Shown here piece by piece: positions 46,431-58,572 of a stretch of DNA of 64,000 bases. The stretch's first letter is position 1. Each line of letters begins with the position of its first letter. This DNA comes from Liquidambar formosana (lineage: Eukaryota > Streptophyta > Magnoliopsida > Saxifragales > Altingiaceae). The stretch covers positions 32,570,371 through 32,634,370 of the forward strand of contig CM077823.1 in assembly GCA_039720395.1 (NCBI GenBank), given 5' to 3'. The position numbers were made by a program, and so were the translations under genes. The notes under the pieces are model-generated. The model ran no database searches. It was not told the origin of the DNA and saw only the letters and a program-made list of their open reading frames with translations.

Positions 46431-46836
46431 TAACGCGTACTATAAAACAAAGGTGACAAAAGGAAGGGCATCACCTTGGCATTGGATACCAAAAGGGAAT
46501 GACGCCCATAATGATACTTTACGACCATGAGTTGACATGAAAGAAACCACATTTGGTTACCAACACTAAAAGAAATTCTAACCCTAGACTCTTGGAACTT
46601 AATAACATGTCGACCATACTTTGGGTGAGACGAAGACAAAGGAGAACACAATAATAGCCACATTTTTCATAAAATGCCAAAATGGAAGGCGAATCACATA
46701 ATGACAGGTAGCTCTGACAAAATCGTTAGTAGGAGGAGTATAGATACGTATCATCTGACAAAGGGAATAATTAATTTTTGGCTTGCAAGTATGTTGTTCA
46801 TTGGCTTTGTTTGCATCGATATTCTTATGTACACTT
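46431..46836. other. Short spacer, no gene
   Basis: Continues directly from the tandem repeat. The minus-strand frame at 46430-46663 is not supported by any recognisable motif. Confidence 0.4.
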
Positions 46837-47074
46837 AGGGCTTATTTGGAAACTTCAAAAACTAGATCAGACTAAGTCTAGTACATAACTGTTATCTGGT
46901 TTTTAAGTAAACCAACTCACAGTTAGTTTGAAAAAAATTGTATTTATGCTTTATTTTCATAACAAAGTTAAACTGTTTAGCAGAAAAAACAGACTTATTA
47001 AATAGTGTGAAATCAAAACTGGTCAGACTTATACTCAACTGGCCAGATTTTCAGGTTTTCCAAACAGCCCCTTA
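46837..47074 (+). mobile_element. MITE of the ggctgtttggaaac family, copy 3
   Basis: The left end agggcttatttggaaacttcaaaaactagatcag and right end ttccaaacagcccctta are inverted termini. The interior is collinear with 40381-40635. Confidence 0.75.
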
Positions 47075-48278
47075 TCCTTCATTTCTGTAATCTAGTATGT
47101 TGTTCCTTCGAGTTTGTTTGCATTGACATTGTGCTAAAGATAACAACATACTCAATTAAATTATGTTACATTGACATCTTTAAGTTAGTGAAATCTCAAC
47201 GTATGTGTATAGACATTGAAGGTAAACTCTAGTTTTATTGAAAAAATAATTGAAAAAAGGTACCTTTGGTTGCATTTGAGACTTTTCTTTTCTATGCCTT
47301 AACTTTTCATATTAGACCATTTTTCATAGATTTGGAAAGAGAATAAAAATTAAGAGAAAAATATGTTGAGAGTTCTTTTTAGTCCTTTAAAATCCTTCCG
47401 TCATTATTATTATTATTATTATTACTACGATGATATAATCACCTTGTTATTATTTATATTTTTGCTATTGTCATTTTACTGTTTTTTTTGTACATTGACT
47501 TAACTTTAGCCACCCTAAAGAAAAATTATGGCTCTTTCGTTTTGCACATGTCATATAATGTAGTGTGTATATGATAAAGACTAAATACAGTTATTTAAAT
47601 TCCTTCTATACTGCAAGATTTAGCTATTATTTACCTTTTGAACGGGTGAGAATAGCACAGATGGAAAATACTACGACTCATGAGCTGGAGGTCTTAAGTT
47701 TGAGTTTTGTTCTCTCACTATCAAATGCATTGAGTTATGGATAATGTGTGTATTGTTGGTTTAAGTGTTCCACGTCAGTTGCGGACAATGCCTAAAAAAG
47801 GTTTATAGTATGCCATTGGACACTCCTCATAGCAAATCACCTTTTGGGTTTAAAGCCAAGGGAGACAAACTCGTAAAGTTGGCTAGTGTGCTAGACGGGT
47901 GGGAATGCGGCCTAGCATCTCTCACCTCAAGGTGTGGTGATATTATTCTTCCCAAATAGATCGCCTTCTTAGGTCAAGACTTGCCACCCATACCTTTAAA
48001 ACTATTGAATCAAGTTATACTCTACAAAAATTTTAAGTTAATTTAACAGATTATTAAGCTTGAGGATAATTTAAATTTGTCTCTTGAATTCGTATTAGAA
48101 AACCTCCAAAAAAAAAAAAAAAAAAAAAATCGTATTAGAAAAGCCTTACCCCTTGTGCCTAGATTTTTTTTGGAGTGCATCATAGTGGGGGACTGAGGGA
48201 GACATCTTATCCTCTTGATTTTTGATAAAAAAATACGAATCATATTGTACTGCGCGTTATTGCGGACGCCTGATTAAA
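47075..48278. other. Spacer upstream of the SAM-dependent enzyme gene
   Basis: Contains an ATT run (about 47403-47425) and a segment at 47760-47960 (tgttccacgtcagttgcgg…) whose style recalls a short LTR or TRIM end, but I found no partner. A poly-A run (48108-48129) lies between two copies of the 12-mer cgtattagaaaa. Confidence 0.4.
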
Positions 48279-51200
48279 ATGCTCTCGTTGCCGTTACTCA
48301 ACTCAGTTCTCCTTCCCTCATTCCTCTCCCATCGCCATGGAAGCTGCTTCTCTGATGCTCTCTCCTTCCATTTCCGTGGATTACGTTTACCTGCCGTCGC
48401 ACACGGTGTTTCTTCCTGTAAAATCAGATACAGTGCTCCGTCGTCCTTTATCTCCTTCGTTCAAAATGTAAAGGCCAATGCTCTCCATGGACCTGGTTCG
48501 AGTTTGGCCGCCGAAGAAGAAGAAGAAGAGGATCAAAATTTTCAAGTGGTGATGGCCATTAGAAGCAATTACAATGATATAGTAATCGTCGACACTCCAG
48601 AATCAAGGATTCTCCTCCTCGACTCCACTCGTATGCTCTTTCTTTCTCTCTCTCTCTCTCTCTTTCTCTATATCTATGGGTACACACACTTGCTTTTTGA
48701 AACGAGTGATTGTATTTACAATGGCATGACTGATTGCGAACCGAGTGATTGATTCTGCCTGCAAATTCCACTGAAAATGAAATCAAATCGTTCCATTTCC
48801 ATGGAATTCTCAACATGCCCCAATTATTTCACTATGACTCTGCATCACACTGTAAATTCAGGGTCATATGGAATCATCTCTGCAGTTGGATTGAATAATT
48901 CAAATGCCCTAAGTCTTGTACTAGCTTGTTATTTCAAATCACATTTATTTCTTTCTCAGTACTGAGAATGCGGATGTTTTCCAAGAGCACAGTAAAATTC
49001 TATGGTTGTTCGTTAAATCAGAGTCTTGCATTGTGTAGTCTAGGCAGCACTACTTTCTAACTTGATAAATGTTGACGCAGATAATGTTCATAGCATTTTT
49101 AACAAGGGACAGAAATGGACTGGTTCATATTGGGTATGTGAATGTTCCTAATTCTCTCTCTCTCTCTCTCTCTCTAATCTGATATATGTATATCTAGTCA
49201 TGGGGAAATTCTGTGGTACCCCATAAAAAAATTGGAGTAGCGTAATCACTTCGTAATCCAAGTGATTACGGGTCATATTTTGCGGTAACTGTTACCGGGT
49301 GACCACAAATATGAACAAGTTGCCATAAAATTTGATCAGATTACCAGAAAATGTACCACTTGAAGTCTTGTACCCCAAAGACACCATAGAATATCCCCTA
49401 ATCATTTATCCATCTCGGCTCATATTCATATGTCTTAGAATCATAGATGGTATCTCTGGTGCAGTTCATTTATGTCCCAGTGCTACATGGAAGAGCCAAA
49501 TATCTGCCCAATCAGTATAATTCACATTTTTTACTTTAGACTTTGATTGGATATTGGAAAATAGGAGGGCAAGGAGAGGAATTTTATTTTATTTTTTTAA
49601 TGGCTTCTCTTTTTGAAGCATAATTAATTGTTTTCCTTCCTTTCCTTGTGCTTTCCAAGATCCAAACAGATTGAATTCTAGAACTCTTAAAGCCTCTGTT
49701 TGGATATCAGATAACATGAGAGAGGGAAAAAAAAAAAAGCTTAAAAATGTTCTAGAAAGAAATCCACTTCCAAGCAATTCTTATCATTTTGCTTTATTTT
49801 CTCTCATTCTTTCTGAGAACCAAATGGCTGGTGTTGCCTTCCCTTGGTGAGTTCTTTTGGTGGGCGGCATTGCTATGATTTGGGTCAGATGAATTGTTGA
49901 GAGTATTGAGGAAGTGAAGGATAAGTTTTTCGTTTGCTAAATCTGTCTGCTTGGATTACAACTTCTAGCAGTGGCTTATAACAGTTTCTCTTCCAAATAA
50001 CTGTAGGTTTAGGAGTAAGTTCTACACAGAATTTCCAATGTGTTTGGCCCAGCTAATCCTCTCTCGTGTAGTGGGAGAGACTTCAGTACTATTGGATTCT
50101 CAGTTATGGTGTTTGCTTAACATTAGATCTAAGAATATTTCATGTTATCATTATTTCTGTAATAGAATTTGCACACAAGCTTGGATCCTTGAATAAAGGC
50201 CTTCAATGGCTCATTTACAAGGATTAGAACCTTATTACTTAACAGGATCAAGAGCATTTACTATCTCTAGATGCTCTCTTAATGCAGACGGTAGACCTCA
50301 AGGTCTTCCCCCCAGGTTGCCTTGTTGTCTCCTCTACTGTACCCTGTTGCTATCTCAATCACCTTAGACATCACTGGCTGGGGTAGAACATCTTGGTTTC
50401 CTACAAGAACCTACTTATCAACACCTGGTATATCAATTTTGCAAGAAGATGATTGTTGAACTTTACATGGATTGCTAACTTAACCAATGCATTTTCATGA
50501 AGGAAATTGAGGAAAATGATGCTGCAAGGTTCTAGGTGCCGCTAGAAGCAACCCTAAAATTTTTAGTCGTACTTAAAAAAATTAAAAGCATATTTCTCTC
50601 AATAATTTAAGAAAGGTCTGTTTGAAAGTTTTCTTTTTTCTAGTTATATTTTTAACAGCTAGCTTAAGACATGTGGAACTAATTTCATCTGCCCATGCGA
50701 TATGACATTAAAAATTTCAAAATGGCTAATCATCATTAGTTTATTACAAATTTTGTTAGCAATCGGGGGCTAAAGCAATAAAACCTCATTGACTTGGAAC
50801 CCTTTTTGTGGGGAAAGAGGTTGCAAGGAAGCCCCAAGGAAGTACTATTATTCCTTCTCATCTTGTTTTCCTTGTTATGTATATACGCACTAGAAATAAA
50901 CTTTTTCCACTCGATTTCATGGTTTTGAATTTATTTCATTATACAGGATGAGTTTGCTAGCTTGCCAGCCATTGTTCCGAAAGGTCCCATTGCAATTTTT
51001 GGTTTGGTAAATTACTTGTTCTCACTACGAGATTGAAATATCTTTATGGATGTTTTACATGTTATTTTACTGAACAAAAGTAATAAGTTCATGACTATCA
51101 TAAAATGTCTGAATATTTCAGGGTGGTGGAACTGCTGCTCATCTGATGCTTGACTTATGGCCTTCATTGCAGCTTGAAGGCTGGGAGATTGATGAGATTG

Positions 51201-54200
51201 TAAGGAAGATTAAGCATTGTTCTCACTTAGATCTATAAAACAATTGTTTGAGAAGTAAAATTATTTTATTATACTTTGTGTTTTTCTCCTCGTTAAATTA
51301 ATTTCTTGATGAAAGAAATTTATTTATTTGTATGTGTACAGACTAGTAGTGAAGTTTTCACTCAATTTTTGTGGTTCTTGAGCTTATATTGTTGTGAGAT
51401 GTTTTTGATGTGGCAATCTGAGTCGGGGGTATTTTCACTATTTTGGGTTTTGGGTTGGTCCAACACAGTCTAATCTTGGAAGCTTTGGTTCTCTTGGGTC
51501 TTTTCTATCTAAAGTTATCTTCTTCTTAAGTTGTTTGGGGCAAACTGTATACATTTTTATTTTGGGTGTGCTAGCTTCTCCAGGATGCTTCTGGGTTATA
51601 AAAGGGGGCTGGGCTGTCTTTTCGGGAGCTTCTTTTGCTTTTAGACCTAAAACTTTCTACCCCAGCTTGGGTTTTAAACATCAGAGGACTTGGGTTTTGA
51701 AAATTTTTTTGCATGCCAAATTAAGACAGTTTGGCTTCAGCACTAAGAAAGGAAGCATCCCATTCTGAATTTCTAGTTAGAGTCTGTTTATAGTTGTTTA
51801 TATAACATGTTAGGTTAAAGCATCAACCGCAGAGATTAGTTATGATCTTTGTATTTCATCGTGGTTTTATAATTTCTAACTATTTGCGGAATGATATTTT
51901 AGTTGTTAAATTATCTCTATAATAGTTCTTTATCAAAATTATTTCTGTAATAGTCTAATTAGTTAATTGCTTTTGCCTTTTGCTCCTCTGTTGACTGCTT
52001 CCTTACCATGGAATGCTAATTTCATACATTTCAGTTAATTGATAAAGCAAGAGAACATCTTGGGCTTTCTGATCTCGAGAAAATAACTCAAGCTGGTGGT
52101 GTTCTTAATGTTCGTGTTGGTGATGCGCTTTCTGCTTTGGCTAATGTACCTGGAGGATATGCTGGTAAGATTTCCTTATAATTTTATTGTATAGAAATGT
52201 AGAATCATTCCCCCCACCCTGCGGTGATCAATCATTATTCCACCCTTGGATTATCTATACTACTTCTAAATGTTGCTAACTCAAAAAAAACTTTTGATTG
52301 ACAACATTACCCTCACTTAAAATTATAAATACAGTTTTACCTTTATTCATTAAAATTTGCATATAACTGTAGTATCAATTTTTAATTTTATTAAAACTCA
52401 ACGTTATTATAAAACTGGAAAGTTTATTGTACCAACATATAGCTCTTCTTCTTCCAACCTTATCATAAATTAGAATAGTTCATTGTATCAAGTTATCAAC
52501 ATCAAAATCTTCTTCTTCTATTCCTTTTTCAAGTTTAATTTTATCTTAGTTTTCCCTTCTATTCCATTTAGAAGTTCTAACTTTCAAAAATTTCAGTCAA
52601 ACAAGGAACTTTAAAAATCCTACTTAAAAATTCTGAACTTTGAATATTCCACAGTTTTAAAAATCCCGGGAAGTTTTTTCCAAATTCGTCACCCAAACAC
52701 AGTGGGTCATCATGTTAAGTTTCCAACCTAAAAGCCTAAGGTAAGACGTAATTCTCATTAACATAAAAAGGACATATTACAAGCATATAAATAGAAGAAC
52801 AACACCATTATTAGGAAACTAACCCTAGGCACATAAATAGAAGACTAACAAAAATCATATTTTAACAAAGTTGTGTTCATCAAGCTTCTTCTCTTTGTTA
52901 TTGTTGTGTTTGATCTTTTTTATGGATTTGGAGCTCATCGGGTAGTGTCCGAGACTGAGACCATCACAGTATGTCTGAAGCAAGTGAAATCACTCAAACC
53001 CAACCCAAGGAGGTTGTTGGGGTAATTTTGGCACACGTAGTGAAAACCCTACCCTCAAAATCACAACTTTGAAGTTTAATGGGACCAATCTCTTTCCAAC
53101 TCCAAATGGTACCCCTTCGTATTCCTCAATTTCAACTTTTACGTATTGCTATCAATACTTTACTTCTGAAATTTTCATTCTTATGTATGCATATTATTTT
53201 ATACATGCATACATTGGTATATAATATAATATATTTGAAGGAATAATGTGATGAAGTGGAGATGGTGAATATCTAGGTTGATAAAGAACAAGATACAAAA
53301 TAGTCTAGACTGTAGCAGAAGCAAAATAAAGATTATAATGGCAATGTCTCGTTTGCTTTGACCAATTAAAAATAAATAAATTTAGAAAAGTTTCAAAAAA
53401 AAAATTGTTTCTTTTATCATAAAATAATTTATTTATATTGAATAATGAATCAAGAACCCCAATCAACCAAAAGCATAAATGTTCTTTGGCTAAAAAAAAA
53501 TGATCAATCATCACAAAAAGGTTGAATTTATGTAAAAATTATATCAAGAAAAACAGATCTGTAAATAAAATGAAGGGAAAAAAAAATAATAGGAGAACAA
53601 ATAGAGAAGAATGATCAATGATCAATGAAGTTATCAAGGATACAATTCAAAGTGGTACACACATGCAACTAGTTGAATCAAAGGTATCTTTCTTCAATGA
53701 TGGCTACACAAATCCCTCTTCTCCTTTCCTGCCTGTCAGTAGCCATATTTTCAATTAAAGCATCAGTAAATCTGTCCAGGTCCTCATCTGCATGCCACCT
53801 TTTTCCGTTGTAGTACTCTCAATTGGCGTATAACTCTCTCTCTTGGAAACTTAATTTTATTACTGATTTTTTCATCCATTGTCATATGGCTTGGAATCTT
53901 TGGGCCCTCATCTTTAATATTTTTGGGATTCATTGGGTCTTGCCTTCTGACACTTTTGACCTTCTTTCGGGTTGGTCTTCCAAGATGGTTTGCAAGAATT
54001 CTAAGATTGTGTGGAGAATGGTGCCTCATGCCCTTTTTTGGTGCTTATGGAAGGAGAGAGGAATTTGAGAACTTTTGAAGAGACCGAAGCTTCTTCTATT
54101 GCCCTTAAGTCCTCTTTGGTGAAGAATCTCTTTTGTTGGTTTTGTGCTTATTCTAATGAGTGAAATCTCTCTTTTTTACATTTTATTGTTTCCCTTAAGC

Positions 54201-56139
54201 TCTAGCTTGGGATTCTTTTTGCTTGGCTAGTTCTTGTATATTCCTTATGTACTTGGGCTTAGCCCCTTTTCATCTAATACAATCACTTCATCAAAAAAAA
54301 AAAAAAAAAAAATTTATTACTGATTTACCTATAGTTTTCTGTGAGGACATCTTTCAATTAATTTTCACTAATTTTTCTAATTTTTTATTTCATCAATTAT
54401 TCAGGCATTGTCATCGATTTGTTTTCTGAGGGAAAGGTTTTGTCACAGTTGCAAGAGGTTTGTACCTAGCTCTTTTACATAAATCATGGGTTCCTAGGGT
54501 TGTGACAATGATTTCATTATGTTTGGATACTTCTCACTTAATTGAGACAGCACCAAACTTCAAGATTCTGTTCACAAAGTTTTTGTTGGTTTAATGAAAG
54601 TATGTGTTTTGACACAGTATTATTTAAGTTGTAGCTCCAAGGTTTCCCGTTAATGAATGTTCTGTCATTTCCTCAAATGTGGATGCACTTTACAATGAAC
54701 AGCAACAGCACTTAACAATGATCATCTTGTTGTTTATACCAAGGTTTTAAACATTGAGATAAGTACCATTTTTCACACACATACATATTTGGATGCTTCC
54801 TGCGTACTCCATACCTTTGAATCTTAATGGGCAAGTGCACAAAGATTTGGATGCTTCGTGCACACACACATATTTGGTTGCTTCCTTGTTCCTACACACA
54901 CCCTGCCTTCTAATCTGCTTCTGTTTTCACTCCTGTTTTGTGCTCGTAATACTTGGACCTCATGTTAAACTTTGGCTACTCTGCAGTCTGTATCGAAATT
55001 ATAGTTTGGAAGTCTACAACGAAAAATATTAAGCTGAGTTTAGCTATGTTTTGATACAAGTGGAATAGTCTTGTTGTAGTTGATGGAAGATTTTATGTCG
55101 AATCATGGTTCCATATATGGATATGGCTGTGAATGGATTAGTGTTAAAACTTAAAAGTTTTAAATTAACTATACATCTCAATATTTATCATCAGTTTTTC
55201 CATGATACTGATGTGAATGAAGCGTGACTCCCTGGATCTAAGAGTTGATTCTCCTATATGAGTTTCTTTGTGAAATTTTGGGGCTGTTTGGAAAACTTGA
55301 AAACTTGGTCAGTTGAGGATAAGTCTAGCCATTTTTGATTTCACGTTGTTTGGTAAGTCTCTTTTTCCTGCTAATCAATTCAACTTTCTTCTGAAAACAA
55401 GGCATAAACATAGTTTTTGTCAAACCAACTGTGAATTAGTTTATTTAAAAACCAGATAACAGTTATGGATTAGACCCAGTTTGACCAGTTTCTAAGGTTC
55501 CCAAACAGGCCCTTTATGTTTGTGTATTGGTAGTTTTTATTTAGCATACACTCCTAAAATTGACCCATTCCCTGCAACATTTTTATTGTTATTTTTATTT
55601 AAAAACTAGATAACAGTTATGGATTAGACCCAGTCTGGCCCAGTTTCTAAGGTTCCCAAACAGGCCCTTTATGTTTGTGTATTGGTAGTTTTTATTTAGC
55701 TTACACTTCTAAAATTGACCCATTTGCTGCAATTTTTTTATTGTTATTGAGGCAATACCTTAGGTCTAAGGGTTATCCACTTATCCCACCTGTCATCGAT
55801 TGCTATATGTGGTCTATTTAGACTTCTTTCCCTTTTTAACTAAAGTAGTTTGTTTTTTCCAATTGTGTTGATAGGCTGCAACTTGGTTGGAACTAAAGGA
55901 TAGATTGATGCCAAATGGTCGTCTCATAGTGAACTGTGGTGGTGCTTTTGATGGAATTGTTCATTCTACAACTTCATCCATAGATGGCATATGGGTTCAA
56001 AATTCTACTATCAAGGCATTATGGGGAGCATTTCCTGGACAAGTAAGCAACTTCTTCAATTCTCTTTTCAAGGAAATCTTATTTTCTTGGTTACCATTAC
56101 TAAGTGTTTGAAAGAGTAGGCAGTGTTACCAAAATGGTT

Positions 56140-56178
<39 letters not shown>

Positions 56179-58572
56179 AAACATTTTACAAAGTCTTGTG
56201 GCCTTCCTGGCAATGTTAATGAAGAGAGTTTTGCAATACTTATTTTTCTGCCTTTACTCTCACAATTTCTAGTTCTCTTTGTCAAAATCCCTGCAATGTC
56301 AATGTTTCATCAAAGATTCTATTTATACTTTAAAATCTATGTGTTCTCGCATCCAATCAGGGCATGCCACGTTTCCCCAATTGACAACCTACACGTATTC
56401 CTAAAGTCAACTCTCAGCATCTCTTGTCAAAGATACGGTATTTACTACTGAGATAGATATGTGGCTCCTGAGGTCTCCTGTACATCTCCTTTTCCCCTTT
56501 GCCAAAGTAGACTTCACTAAGGCAAGGGTGCTCATCTTAAGTGGATGGCCACAATTCCTGGGTGCCCATTGATTGGGTGGATGCCCACATCCTCATGGAT
56601 TTCCCACTTAATGGATGTCCACCTTGATGGTGAAGATTCCCACCTCGAGGATCGAAATCGAATCAAGTGAACCTCGTTGAGCTTCTCTTTAGAGTGCTCA
56701 TTGTACCACACACTGACGCTTGATGCCTACCTGGCTTGGGAGCAGGCTAGAAAGCTTGATCTTCAGCTTGGCGCTTGTAGCAAGGTCACTGCACTACGAA
56801 GTTGCCTCCTTAGGAAAACTTGAGGTCATGGCTTTGTGGCTAAAGTGGAGGCTCATTCAGGTAGAGGTCACCCTCAAGACACATAGGCGAGGACACATGG
56901 CGGTAGACCTCTTGCTTTAGCCTATCTAGGAGTAAATCAGGATGACATGTCACTAAATACGTGATTGTGTGCAGCAGGTAATACTCTTAATAGTGCCTGG
57001 CTTGCCAAAACGATGGCTTGCATGCATACACCACCTGAACAACTGATGTGGTAGGTATGATAGTAGCCTATGACTTGCAGGGCATCAGCCATCCTAGATA
57101 GGCTCTGTATAGTTGATCTACCATCCAGTTAGGTCACACCTAGTGATGTAGAACAACCATACAAAGAAAATAAAAAATAAAAAAAAGAAAAAAGAAAGAA
57201 AGAGAGAAAACCTTAGGAATTGGCACCTAAGGGTGTTTAGAGTTGGCACTAAACAAGAAAGGGGTAAAGAAGAACCCTAGATATGGACACCTAGGGGCGG
57301 TTTGGAGTGTCACCAATCCTAAGGAAAGCTTCAAGGTTTAATTTTAATTCATCATTCATTCATTATTCATCTTAAGAAAATATGGAGCCTTTATATAGAC
57401 CCCATATTCACTAAATATGGTAATACTTAACCTAAAGCATAGGAAATTTAAGAAGGTAACAATTCTATTATTTCATAAATGAACTAAATATAACAAGGAA
57501 GACCTTGGTCTTTAAGCAATGGGCCAATCTGTTGGGCTTGGGTTTGTAGCCCCATCACCTAGTCTTCTCCTATATATATGGTCCGTATGAGGTCCAAAAG
57601 GCTTTACTTGGTTGGGATTTCAGAGGAATTGGATTTAGGAATGTACCAAACGTTCTAGAGACATGATGACTTAGTTATCATCCTAGGAATTCTTGAATTG
57701 AAAATCATGTCTTGAAGGGCCTATTCCCTACTGTCACTCTTCTTACTTATTTCACGTCCAAAAATACCATTACATAAGCATAATATATTATTCTCAACAC
57801 ATATTTTGATCAAAGACATGGTATTATCTCCTAAGCTCGAAACCAGGTGGACATCTCCTTTTCCCCTTTGCCAAGGCATTCTTCACCAAGGATGCCTACC
57901 TCAAGTGAACAGACGCAACCTCGTTGGCACCCACCTCGAGTGGGCCCATGTCCTCATGAATATCCCACTTAGTGGATGCCCAACTTGATGGTGGCGACTC
58001 CCATTTTGAGGATGGAAAGTTGAGGCAAGCAGGGCCAAGAATCTCGATCTTGATCTTGGTGCTTGTAGTAAGGTTGCTGGATTGTAATCTTGCCTTCTGG
58101 GGTCACTTGAGGTCTTGGCTTGGTGGGTGGAGTGGAGTCTTACTAACATAGAGGTTTCCCCCATTCACCTAGGCGCAGCACCTCTTGCCTTAGCCTATTT
58201 GGGAGTAAATAAGGATAACGTGTCCCCGGACACTTGATTGTATTAGCAGGAAATATGCTCAGTAATCTTGTCTTCATGCACGTGTCTTCATTTTCAAGTG
58301 TTATTCTAGATTTATATGTATTTTTGTATTTATTAGTTATTCATGTACTTTTGTTGTGATTAATAGTCCAAGGCTATCCACAAGCAAGAAGAAGCTCACA
58401 GTTTAATATCTGATTGACATAGCTAAACTGGAAGAGAATGCCTGCAAGAGAAGGTGAAAATTATCTAGCACTGACGGGATCTTTACCAGATTTGACTGCG
58501 TGGTCTGCTGCTGTCCCAGGTCGATTGAGCTCTACTGTGAAGCAATGGAGGTCTTGTGAGCCTTTTCCATGA
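48279..58572 (+). CDS. Spermidine-synthase-like SAM-dependent protein, probably plastid-targeted, eight exons
   Basis: Exons are 48279-48630, 49081-49133, 50947-51006, 51122-51199, 52035-52164, 54405-54457, 55875-56042 and 58423-58572. All introns are GT-AG and the frame is continuous, giving 347 aa. The first 70 residues or so are Ser/Leu/Arg-rich with few acids, like a chloroplast transit peptide, followed by an acidic linker (AAEEEEEED). The enzyme core then reads DTPESRILLLDST, KGQKWTGSYWDEF, the SAM/dcSAM-binding glycine loop AIFGLGGGTAAHLML, the acidic strand LEGWEIDEI, then RVGDALSAL, GIVIDLFSEG and MPNGRLIVNCGGAF. This is the Rossmann order of spermine/spermidine synthase-like methyltransferases. 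The C-terminus (NWKRMPAREGENYLALTG…) follows a 2.4-kb intron. The catalytic Asp of true aminopropyltransferases cannot be confirmed from this reading, so the substrate is unknown. The ATG at 48279 is the first in a frame open from 48222. Confidence 0.85.
49203..49399. mobile_element. MITE in intron 2 of the SAM-dependent enzyme gene
   Basis: The left end ggggaaattctgtggtacccca and right end (reverse complement ggggatattctatggtgtc) are inverted. A second pair of blocks (ccataaaa, tttgatca) resembles sequence at about 20730-20990 in the LYR units, suggesting a related family there. Confidence 0.6.
53870..54312 (+). mobile_element. 5'-truncated L1-type LINE with 14-bp target-site duplication, in intron 5
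   Basis: Flanked by the perfect 14-bp repeat tttattactgattt (53856-53869 and 54313-54326), ending in a poly-A run of about 20. The 5' end begins mid-frame: FIHCHMAWNLWALIF, FGIHWVLPSDTFDLL and WKERG match the C-terminal zinc-binding tail (zf-RVT) that follows reverse transcriptase in plant L1 elements. Stops and frameshifts follow. The short length (443 bp) with a target duplication fits aborted target-primed reverse transcription. It is spliced out with intron 5 and should be harmless to the protein. Confidence 0.9.
55280..55514 (-). mobile_element. MITE of the ggctgtttggaaac family, copy 4, in intron 6
   Basis: Reverse orientation relative to 40381-40635 and 46837-47074: ggggctgtttggaaaacttg … tttcacgttgtttggtaag … aactgtgaattagttt … agataacagttatgg … cccaaacaggcccttt. 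The inverted termini are intact. Confidence 0.75.
55441..55749. repeat. Two-copy tandem duplication, 154-bp unit, in intron 6
   Basis: 55441-55594 and 55595-55749 both run ttatttaaaaac(c/t)agataacag … cccaaacaggccctttatg … tgttatt, with only a few differences. The unit includes the right end of the MITE at 55280-55514, so it is younger than that insertion. Confidence 0.9.
56483..58265. mobile_element. TE-derived block bounded by direct repeats of about 400-500 bp, in intron 7
   Basis: 56483-56990 and 57852-58265 are diverged direct repeats: acatctccttttcccctttgcc, cccacttaatggatg / cccacttagtggatg, gatcttcagcttggcgcttgtagcaaggt / gatcttgatcttggtgcttgtagtaaggt, gcctat-t-ggagtaaat. About 860 bp lies between them without a recognisable polymerase or gag frame. 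This could be a small non-autonomous LTR element or two copies of another repeat. Confidence 0.5.

Noticed and set aside
47760..47960. Possible solo LTR or TRIM end (tgttccacgtcagttgcgg)
   Set aside because: No second copy, primer-binding site or target duplication could be seen in the window.
53784..54029. Minus-strand 81-codon frame
   Set aside because: Antisense of the truncated LINE, whose plus-strand zf-RVT tail explains the coding-like composition.
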